A stretch of 33,701 bases of DNA from NCBI GenBank assembly GCA_023391005.1, contig JAEWBS010000109.1, positions 1 to 33,701 on the forward strand, written 5' to 3'. This DNA comes from Bacillota bacterium. GTDB taxonomy: Bacteria; Bacillota; Clostridia; Oscillospirales; Ruminococcaceae. A program made the position numbers and the translations under genes. The notes under the pieces were generated by a model. The model saw only the letters and a list, made by a program, of their open reading frames with translations, was not told where the DNA came from and ran no database searches. This document shows, one piece after another, positions 9,207 to 16,122 of the stretch (position 1 is its first letter; each line of letters begins with the position of its first letter).

Positions 9207-11830
9207 GATATAACCTCCATATCTGTAATAGGTTTGTTAATAAGGTTAATCGGAACCGAAACGCCCTCATCCAATAGAGTTATGACTTCCAATTCCAATA
9301 TCTCCGACAGGTTCTCGACATTGTTGTAAACGATTTCAAGCACGCTATCATGAGGTGACTGATTTCTGCTCAGTTTATCTTCAATCGCTTTTGCGATAAG
9401 TTCTAGAATCTTTTTGCGTTGCCGTCGAACGGTTCTACAAGCGTTGAAATAACCTGACACATCACCAAGTAAATCGGGATCTTGTGTCATTTCCGCAATT
9501 TGCCGCAAGGTGGATTCTTCTCTCGGACCCACAATGTGGCTGTCGGAAACGAGCCACTGTCGTATGCCTTGTTCTTGAACGGTACAGCCGAACCCATTTA
9601 GTTGTTTCGCAAGCTGTCTGTAGGACAGATTTCTTGATTTCTGATAATCACGAAGAATTTCTTTCCACCAAAATGCTTTATCTGCGGCGTCGCATACATC
9701 CTTGCTTAATTTCCGCGAAGCTTGCAAAGCGTCAAAAACGGTATCAACAATGTTTCTGGTGAAATTGTCACGCTTTGTAAACACGAGTCTGTCACCAGCA
9801 TTTAGTTTATCGACATCAGTTTCTGATATCGTTTCTTTGCTGTATGCTGGATTATATACAACCGCTTTGTAAAACCTGGAGAACATTATCTGCTCGCCGC
9901 TTGTAAAGCGACCTATAGCCGTAACTTCCGACATCTGTGCATTTTCACCGGTAGCATCGACTCCAGCGACAAACTTGCGAATGTCAAAGATGCTTATTGT
10001 ATCTACATATTCATTCAAATCTAAAGACTCGCCTTCGAAACGCTCTACAGTTTCGTCATCCTCGTCGAATTCGTCAATAGCACTCTCGTCTAAATTGTTA
10101 TATAGACCGCTGATTAAATTAAGCTTCTTTTCGAATTTTAAAGCTTTGCGCTTTCTGCGCTTGAACCAGTGGGTCTCGCATTCATAAAGAAGCACGATAA
10201 TATCGGCGGTAGCTCTGCATTTCAGAGCGTCAAACCGTTTCCCAGAAAAGTCTCCGACAACAATCACTTTATCATAGCTTTGGCTTGTGTCAAAACGGTT
10301 TGCGGTCATTATGTAAATCCGTTTGTCGGAGAAAAGAGGTTCCTTTTTCAAAATATCAGCATAATACGCTTTAGGAATAATGATAGCTATTTTTTCACCA
10401 AATGAGTTTTTTACCAATTCACGAAGAGCCTGATATTTGGGGGAATCCTTCAAAATAGACTTATACAAATCATCCAGAGCATCGGCAACAAAAATGCACT
10501 GCAATTCAAAAGAGCCGGAGCTTTCTGCCGCCTTCCAAAGTTCGTTTATTTTGGCGCAAGGGGAAGCGACACCGAGTTGAAGTTCACCGTTTGCAACCGA
10601 TGATTCCATTGCTTCCATCGGAAATACAGCGGTGGTAAATAAGTTAAGTAATGAATGCGCCGGAACGATAAAGTTCTTTTTTCTCTCCTCATCCCAGTTC
10701 GATTGCCTGATAATAAACAGTGTATTTCTAATGTCTCTGTAGACATCCCAAGAGCAACCTCCATCGATTACATCAATCCTCACTTCGTTATTGACGATAT
10801 TATTTACTTGTTTATCAAGCTCGTCAGTAAACGGATTATAAACTACAGTTGGTTTTAAATGCTGAAGCAAAAAATCTTTTGTGCAAGCAAAAAACGCAGA
10901 TATTTCCTTTTTGTCGACATACTTTTCGACATTTTCAGAATCAATGCTCATGGAAATATGCGTAAATTTTAAAGACTTTCTTTCGAGCAAGTCCTCAAGT
11001 TCCGAGGCACCTTTCAATGCGGGTTCAGAACCAATAACCATAAGTCCAACAGCCCTGTTTCCGTGCTTGTCCAGCACAAGGTCACGGGCTACTGACACTC
11101 TTCCGGCAATTTTCAGTACCGGTTCTGCCTTTGAAGGATTGTTTCCAAATTGATACGGTTCTTCGCCGTCTGTGTAATACGATGCCGGAACGATATCAAG
11201 AAGAGTAATACTTTTTCCGTCGTATTCTATACGAACACCTTTTTGAATACGGTCAAACACTGCTCTGTCTGCCACAATGACAGCCGAAACGCCGGTTGTG
11301 GCGGGAATTTCTGACAACGGTTTCCCAGTAATATACGAAATAAAATCAGAACGGTTGGATTTCTTTCTTCGTATGCCTCTGCCGTCAGTTGTAACAGCGG
11401 TACCGTTATATGGCTTGATTTTATGTTTATTCCGCTCGACAGGTAACCAAGAAGTTGTATTGCCATAGTTCTTCTTGCCGTCTTGCTCCAGTTTCATATA
11501 CTGCATTTCGTTTCTTGTATCAAAACCGAGCCAACGATGGCGTACATTGTTATACAGCACCAAATCGCCAATATTTAAAGAAGCGATAATTTCATCAGCA
11601 TCGGTTTCATCCATCGAAACACAAGCAAGAGCCGCCATGATAAAGGCAACAATATCAAAACACACTGACCCCGTGTGTAACGCCACGCTTGATGAGTGCC
11701 CTTTAGAAAAAATTGATTTCACAAAAAAATCAACATATTTTTGGATAATAAGCTCTTTGGATATTAGTGAATTTTCGAAAAAGATGTCACAGTTTTCAGT
11801 AAGTCGACACAGGATTTGTTGGTCAGTCAT
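9203..11830 (-). CDS. drmE: DrmE-like protein of class 2 DISARM (875 aa)
   Basis: Large protein without a textbook motif, placed directly between the methyltransferase and drmA, which is where class 2 DISARM loci carry drmE. By size, position and overall character it is best called DrmE-like. The region around residues 490-570 (KIAIIIPKAYYADIL, RIYIMTANRFDTS, YDKVIVVGDFSGKRFDAL) has the look of alternating strands and helices of a RecA-like fold but lacks a Walker A. Near residues 735-760 (YRQLAKQLNGFGCTVQEQGI) there is a helix-turn-helix-like stretch. The start at 11830 has GGAGG nine bases upstream, 15 bp after the methyltransferase stop, and the 3' end overlaps drmA by 4 bp. The name is assigned from context plus general resemblance, not from a search. 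Confidence 0.75.
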   Translation of the reverse strand: MTDQQILCRLTENCDIFFENSLISKELIIQKYVDFFVKSIFSKGHSSSVALHTGSVCFDIVAFIMAALACVSMDETDADEIIASLNIGDLVLYNNVRHRWLGFDTRNEMQYMKLEQDGKKNYGNTTSWLPVERNKHKIKPYNGTAVTTDGRGIRRKKSNRSDFISYITGKPLSEIPATTGVSAVIVADRAVFDRIQKGVRIEYDGKSITLLDIVPASYYTDGEEPYQFGNNPSKAEPVLKIAGRVSVARDLVLDKHGNRAVGLMVIGSEPALKGASELEDLLERKSLKFTHISMSIDSENVEKYVDKKEISAFFACTKDFLLQHLKPTVVYNPFTDELDKQVNNIVNNEVRIDVIDGGCSWDVYRDIRNTLFIIRQSNWDEERKKNFIVPAHSLLNLFTTAVFPMEAMESSVANGELQLGVASPCAKINELWKAAESSGSFELQCIFVADALDDLYKSILKDSPKYQALRELVKNSFGEKIAIIIPKAYYADILKKEPLFSDKRIYIMTANRFDTSQSYDKVIVVGDFSGKRFDALKCRATADIIVLLYECETHWFKRRKRKALKFEKKLNLISGLYNNLDESAIDEFDEDDETVERFEGESLDLNEYVDTISIFDIRKFVAGVDATGENAQMSEVTAIGRFTSGEQIMFSRFYKAVVYNPAYSKETISETDVDKLNAGDRLVFTKRDNFTRNIVDTVFDALQASRKLSKDVCDAADKAFWWKEILRDYQKSRNLSYRQLAKQLNGFGCTVQEQGIRQWLVSDSHIVGPREESTLRQIAEMTQDPDLLGDVSGYFNACRTVRRQRKKILELIAKAIEDKLSRNQSPHDSVLEIVYNNVENLSEILELEVITLLDEGVSVPINLINKPITDMEVIS

Positions 11831-11845
11831 ATCCGAGTCCTCCTA

Positions 11846-13390
11846 CTACATCTTACGGCAGAGTATCTCAAAGCACTCCGCAATAAACTTAGCCATCTCT
11901 TCTATTGCCGGAATGGTAACAGAATTTCCGAACTGTTTATATTTTTGGGCGTCAGGGATGCCGTCCGGGAAAGAAAAGCCTTCTTGCCCGTTCTCGTCCA
12001 AAAACGCATAATTTATAAAACCCTGTAATTTCCCCCATTCGGTGGGAGTCATTACACGGATGCCTTCGTCGTTCAGCGGTGTCTTTTTGCCCTTAATTTC
12101 CGTACCGCCGATTCCTTCTCGCGGATCATATATCAGATTACGTTCCTTGCCGGAACCTCCGGTTGCCAATAAAGTGTTTGCCACGGGGGAAGCAATTCCT
12201 TCCTCGTTGACCACACGGTATCCAAAGCCGTAACCTCTGCCTTCCTGCCTTTCGCGATGGCGTTTGAGGGTTTCAAGGTAGCCGGAAGCCATGTAATATT
12301 TTGCTTCCACATTCTGTTCCAACAAATCGTTCAAATCGGTGTATATTTTTTCCTCTCGCTCTTTCGGGATTTCCGTGGGCAACACTTCCAAAAGCTCTGT
12401 CGGAAATCGTTCGCTGTCAAATCCGATGATGTATGTTCTCGGACGATTTTGAGGAACTCCGAAATTTCGTGAGTTGCGAATAAAATCCTTGCCTGTATAA
12501 ACGGGTTTGCCGTCGTTGTTTAGTGAAACACCGATGACTTTATATTTAAGCCTTAAGGTCAGTTCTTCAATAATAAACTTGAATGTAGCGCCTTTATCGT
12601 GCGTCACCAAATGATCAACATTTTCAAGAAGGAAAGCACACGGACGCGTACGCTCAATAATTTCAACTATATGGTGAAATATCTTCCCTTTTTCTTCGTT
12701 CTCAAAGCCTTCTTCCAACCCAACTCTACTGAAAGTCTGACACGGAAAACCTGCGAGCAACACATCGTAGGGCGTCCGATCAACGAGTAGTTTGAATTCT
12801 TCGGAAGTCACGTCATTCTTAGGATCTTCGCCGAAAATGTGCTTATACGTTTTACAAGCCCATGCATCTTTTTCTGCTGATAAAACATTTTTGAAAAATC
12901 CGGTCAATTCAAAACCGCGCCTTATTCCTCCGATTCCCGCACAAAGATCAATCGTTCTGTACGGTATCTGCGGCATTGGTGTTCTGAGTGCTGTTATAAT
13001 TTCATCGATGCATTCGTTCAACGATTTTTTTATTCTGTGTTCCCAAAAACGCAGCACAGTCCAACCCTCGGCTTTCAGCCTATCAGTAACTTCTTTATCA
13101 CGTTTAATATTTCTTTCAATCTTTGGAATCCAAAATTCACGGTTAGACTTGATAGCTTTTCTTTCGTTTTCCCAGTCATATCCGTGCCAAAATTCGCTGT
13201 CACAAAAAACAGCAATTTTACGAGCCTTAAAGACAAAGTCAGGCTTTCCAAAAACAGAGCGATCGTTTTTCGAATATGTAGTGATGCCACGACGCTTTAA
13301 TTCATTGACGAATGCTCGTTCAAGAGCCGAATCGGTGCTATGCACTTGGCTCATATTATAGCTTATCTGCTCTTTTGTTTTTTGAGCCAT
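11846..13390 (-). CDS. Vsr-type endonuclease fused to C5-cytosine DNA methyltransferase (DrmMII-like), 514 aa
   Basis: Two-domain enzyme. Residues 1-135 are a very-short-patch-repair endonuclease (Vsr) domain: MSQVHSTDSALERAF, GKPDFVF with Asp51, FWHGYDW with His69, and EFWIPKIERNIKRD; Asp51 and His69 fall at the numbers of the E. coli Vsr active site. The Cys/His zinc ligands of classical Vsr appear replaced (Glu66, Tyr71, Trp73). Residues 145-510 are a C5-methyltransferase: TIDLCAGIGGIRRGF (motif I), AGFPCQTFS with nucleophile near Cys217 (IV), LLENV near 256 (VI), QNRPRTY near 315 (VIII) and FGNSVTIPA near 490 (X); the target-recognition region is ~350-430. It would mark host DNA for DISARM while the Vsr domain repairs T:G mismatches from deaminated 5-methylcytosine. 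The start has GGAGGGG upstream. It is first after the small HTH gene. Confidence 0.9.
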   Translation of the reverse strand: MAQKTKEQISYNMSQVHSTDSALERAFVNELKRRGITTYSKNDRSVFGKPDFVFKARKIAVFCDSEFWHGYDWENERKAIKSNREFWIPKIERNIKRDKEVTDRLKAEGWTVLRFWEHRIKKSLNECIDEIITALRTPMPQIPYRTIDLCAGIGGIRRGFELTGFFKNVLSAEKDAWACKTYKHIFGEDPKNDVTSEEFKLLVDRTPYDVLLAGFPCQTFSRVGLEEGFENEEKGKIFHHIVEIIERTRPCAFLLENVDHLVTHDKGATFKFIIEELTLRLKYKVIGVSLNNDGKPVYTGKDFIRNSRNFGVPQNRPRTYIIGFDSERFPTELLEVLPTEIPKEREEKIYTDLNDLLEQNVEAKYYMASGYLETLKRHRERQEGRGYGFGYRVVNEEGIASPVANTLLATGGSGKERNLIYDPREGIGGTEIKGKKTPLNDEGIRVMTPTEWGKLQGFINYAFLDENGQEGFSFPDGIPDAQKYKQFGNSVTIPAIEEMAKFIAECFEILCRKM

Positions 13391-13455
13391 ATGTATACCC
13401 CTCCTTCACTCTGTTGTATGCCTTGATATATGAAAAATCTCACATACTGGTAATG

Positions 13456-13626
13456 TTATTTTGCTTTACGCCTTGCCTCCGGCCTGTTAGCGGTCTCTGG
13501 AATAATCCAGATACGGCTGTACATCTGAGCGCCCGGAATTTTATTTTCTTTGCACCAGAGTTGAACTTGACGTGACGTAACACACCACTTTTTTGCGGCT
13601 TCCTGAACCGTCATGTACCCATTCAT
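13456..13626 (-). CDS. Small MerR/excisionase-type helix-turn-helix protein (56 aa), probable operon regulator
   Basis: The sequence (MTVQEAAKKWCVTSRQVQLW) is the typical HTH_17/MerR-like fold: strand, helix, turn and recognition helix, then a small wing (KIPGAQMYSRIWIIPE) ending in a basic tail (RPEARRKAK). I chose the ATG at 13626 because GGAGG sits eight bases upstream; the longer reading from TTG at 13641 begins inside that site. It is the first gene of the DISARM operon, 65 bp before the methyltransferase fusion, and a promoter with a palindrome lies just upstream, so it probably controls the operon, much as controller proteins do in restriction-modification systems. Proteins of this type also act as excisionases, so a link to the mobile element is an alternative. 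Confidence 0.75.
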   Translation of the reverse strand: MNGYMTVQEAAKKWCVTSRQVQLWCKENKIPGAQMYSRIWIIPETANRPEARRKAK

Positions 13627-13662
13627 CACAGTAGCCTCCAATTAGCTCAGCATATTTATTTT

Positions 13663-13691
13663 ATTATGCTTCGTCTAAACGAAAAAATCAA
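13663..13691 (-). promoter_or_regulatory. Promoter with operator-like palindrome for the DISARM operon
   Basis: On the minus strand, -35 TTGATT (13686-13691) and -10 CATAAT (13663-13668) are separated by 17 bases. The spacer holds the inverted repeat TTCGT-n4-ACGAA (13670-13683). A repressor bound there would cover both promoter elements; the small HTH protein encoded directly downstream is the obvious candidate. Confidence 0.6.
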
Positions 13692-13902
13692 TAGAACTCT
13701 GGAATTTCAGTAAATAAAATAACGAAATACCTATAACAGCTTGTGTACGGACAACATTTTTAATGTTTTCTTTGTCATATGAATATGGAAACGGGCAGTT
13801 TGTACCCAACCACACAGTTGCTTGTGAGAACCTGCCACACATACCGTTGCAACATACGCGGATGCTTCGACGTTGACAATGCTAACAAAATAGTAGTAAC
13901 AG

Positions 13903-14305
13903 CTGTTCAAGACGGGCATTATGATAGATGGCAGCAACCGCCAAGGCCAGTGGATCAGCTACAAGGATGGCAAGTCCCTTACCAGTATGCGAACGATTGA
14001 CAGCGTGAAGTATTTCTTCAACACCGTTGGAACACTGAAAATTGGCTGGGAGAAAGACGGCCACAATCATCGGTACTATTCTGGCCATCGGACGTTGATT
14101 GGCTGGTAGGTTATCGGCGGAGCCAACGCTTAAAAAGACCAGTTGCTTTACCAAGGACGGTTGGATAATATCCGGCAATTGGTACTACTTCTACGCCGAT
14201 GGTTCACTCGACAGGAGCGTCAAGGTTGACGCTTACGAAACATGTAAGGACGGTGTGAGAAAAGCAAATAGCAACTATGTACGAAAAACGAGGGCAGGAA
14301 CCGAT
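13903..14305 (+). pseudogene. Remnant of a cell-wall-binding-repeat (choline/glucan-binding type) protein
   Basis: Two plus-strand pieces in different frames match the C-terminus of proteins with cell-wall-binding repeats. The first, after a run of stops, reads SVKYFFNTVGTLKIGWEKDG and RYYSGHRTLIGW before a stop near 14106; the second reads DGWIISGNWYYFYADGSL and VDAYETCKDGVRK. The aromatic-Gly repeat rhythm and the end motif resembling NTKVDGYEV are typical. There is no start or signal peptide, and a frameshift separates the parts, so it is a decayed fragment. It marks the border between the DISARM island and the G+C-richer chromosome. Confidence 0.65.
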
Positions 14306-14334
14306 TAATGCTGGTTCCTACCCTCGTTTTTCGT
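14281..14334. terminator. Strong bidirectional terminator-like hairpin
   Basis: 22-base arms with a single mismatch (left arm from ACGAAAAACGAGGG, right arm ending CCCTCGTTTTTCGT) around a 10-base loop. The arms end in A and T runs on either side, so the structure can end transcription both ways. It follows the cell-wall-binding remnant and was probably that gene's terminator. Confidence 0.75.
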
Positions 14335-14513
14335 ATTCGGTTTGCTTTCCATAAATTGTCCCTATAATACCGTGGACTCACCGCAGGGCGTCTTTTTTAT
14401 GTCATACGCCGCAGGCATATCGGCGCCCTCGGGAGGCACTTTCGTCTGGATCTTTTAGCACCACGGCAGGCCATTTAAATCGTCAGCAGAACGCAGCCAT
14501 TCTTACTGGGGAT
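14335..14513. other. Spacer without a recognisable gene
   Basis: The stretch between the terminator and ytaF has short open frames broken by stops and no ribosome site with a start. No function is assigned. Confidence 0.4.
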
Positions 14514-15155
14514 TCAAAGCAGCTTCATGACAGCCAAAACGATTAACAAAACGCCGCTCAGCCAAGTTAAGTCCAGCCGAAGCTGCCGCACAATCCTGTT
14601 GCCCAGCCAGCAGCCAAGCATGACGCCGATCATATCGGAGAGAAGCGAGAAACCCACAACCAGCAGAGGGCTCGTATTGGTCATGCCCGCGCCAAAGCCA
14701 ACCGCGAGGCCATCGAGAGACAGCGCCAGCGCCAAATAGGCCGCCTCCCTTGGGGAGAGGGTTTTAGAGTGATCCTGATCGGCTTCCTGCGGATCGGCGT
14801 ATATATTCAACACAAACCCCAGATGAAAGGCGGAGAAATGAATCTTCTTTTTAAAAGCATTGCGCCTTCGTATAAAAGATTTAACGGCGCTGTCAAAGAT
14901 TTTTGACAAGCCAAGGCCGAGCAGCAAAACAAAGCAGATGGCCGTGGTCAGGTACCCCGATAAATAGGGGCCAACCATACCGCCAAAAAACAGGGATACC
15001 GCGAGGACAGCGCTGCAAATGAGATTGATAACCGTAACGGATGAAAACGGAATCTTGATTTTGTTTGCGCCATAGGCAAAGCCAGATACGAACGCGTCCA
15101 TAGAAAGCGCGGTGACAATCAGCAACGCTTCGGTAATGGCCAACACGGATATCAA
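14514..15155 (-). CDS. ytaF: YtaF-type sporulation membrane protein (MntP-like fold), 213 aa
   Basis: Integral membrane protein with six predicted helices in two halves, each carrying the family's Asp-containing signature (SMDAFVSGFAYG near residue 18; LSLDGLAVGFGAG near 146). This pattern is shared by the MntP manganese exporter and YtaF of Bacillus, which is linked to sporulation. A basic central loop (FIRRRNAFKKKIHF) and a soluble insert (DPQEADQDHSKTL) separate the halves, as in YtaF rather than the shorter MntP. The length matches YtaF. The start is probably the TTG at 15155, with AGCAGGTG upstream. It is transcribed away from the divergent XRE gene. The transported ion is unproven. Confidence 0.85.
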   Translation of the reverse strand: MISVLAITEALLIVTALSMDAFVSGFAYGANKIKIPFSSVTVINLICSAVLAVSLFFGGMVGPYLSGYLTTAICFVLLLGLGLSKIFDSAVKSFIRRRNAFKKKIHFSAFHLGFVLNIYADPQEADQDHSKTLSPREAAYLALALSLDGLAVGFGAGMTNTSPLLVVGFSLLSDMIGVMLGCWLGNRIVRQLRLDLTWLSGVLLIVLAVMKLL

Positions 15156-15325
15156 GAAAAAACACCTGCTCTCTGAATTTGGGATGTTATTGCATCCTAT
15201 TCATTCTTGGAACAGGGTGTTACCGCGTCTGTTACGCGCGTTGCCCGAACCGCAACACCGCAGCACATTTGTAGGGCCCTCAACATATTCTGTTGTTAAC
15301 GAGCAATGAAAAGAGAAGGTGCGGC

Positions 15326-15979
15326 ATGGACGGGCACAACACGTCAAATATCAGCGATTTATTAAGGCCCGCCATGAAGGACCGGGGGCTCTCGATGCGG
15401 GCGCTCGGCAGGGCTTCCGGGCTCGGCGCCTCGACAATCTCCCGGGTTATGAGCGGCAAACAGGCGCTCGGAATGCTCCACCTACAGGCATTTTCCAGAC
15501 ATTTGGGCATCCCCATGCAGGAGCTTCTGCGGGCGGCCGGCTTTGTCGGCGCGCCGGAGCATCCGGTAACAGACAACGACCGCCAGCTCCCGTCGATACT
15601 GTCCGAACTTTTGGACTCTTTTGGAATCGACCTCGACGCCCTGACCGGACAGATAGACCGCGATCTGATAAAATACCGGCAATACGCCGCGACCCCAGAG
15701 GGCGATTTAATGATCCGCCGCTGCTTTCCCGATAAGATTGAGGCGGTCGGCGGTTGCGGCATCGTAGCGGAGAAGCTTCGGCACTACTTTAACCGATACT
15801 GCGACGCCGATACGGTTCCTGAAAACCGGCTGTTGTACGGCGGATTGCTGCTGTATTTTGTACTGTCTGCCGACGTCATTCCCGATTATCTGCTGCCCTT
15901 TGGCTATCTGGACGATGCGATTGCGCTGTATCTTTCGGAGGCGCAATTGGCGCCGAAGGAATCGGGTGCCAGCGGCTGA
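15326..15979 (+). CDS. XRE-family regulator fused to a DUF1232 domain (217 aa)
   Basis: The N-terminal 70 residues are a helix-turn-helix of the Cro/C1 type (MKDRGLSMRALGRASGLGAS, then TISRVMSGKQALG). The C-terminal part holds a DUF1232 domain, a short helical, membrane-associated segment best known from YkvA-like proteins; its signature is clear in YFVLSADVIPDYLLPFGYLDD. Combining the two suggests a DNA-binding protein that may sense the membrane. I chose the ATG at 15326 because AGAGAAGG lies just upstream; an in-frame start at 15293 has no comparable site. It is monocistronic, divergent from ytaF, and followed by a terminator. Confidence 0.8.
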   Translation: MDGHNTSNISDLLRPAMKDRGLSMRALGRASGLGASTISRVMSGKQALGMLHLQAFSRHLGIPMQELLRAAGFVGAPEHPVTDNDRQLPSILSELLDSFGIDLDALTGQIDRDLIKYRQYAATPEGDLMIRRCFPDKIEAVGGCGIVAEKLRHYFNRYCDADTVPENRLLYGGLLLYFVLSADVIPDYLLPFGYLDDAIALYLSEAQLAPKESGASG

Positions 15980-16020
15980 GTGCCGACCGCGCATCAAAAG
16001 TATTGCCGCCGGCATGATGA

Positions 16021-16053
16021 ATGCCGCCCGCTTTGGTAAGTGGGCGGCATTTT
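16021..16053 (+). terminator. Terminator after the XRE-DUF1232 gene
   Basis: A 13-bp stem (ATGCCGCCCGCTT with AAGTGGGCGGCAT, one G-T pair) with a TGGT loop, followed by TTT, 42 bases after the stop codon. Confidence 0.8.
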
Positions 16054-16122
16054 GGGCCTGCGCCGCAAACACGCGCTATCAGCCCGGATACAGCGCGTTA
16101 AAGCGCCGGGCGCCGACAAGGG

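Noticed and set aside
13645..14513. tRNA gene as integration target
   Set aside because: No T-loop signature or cloverleaf was found here or in the other long gaps.
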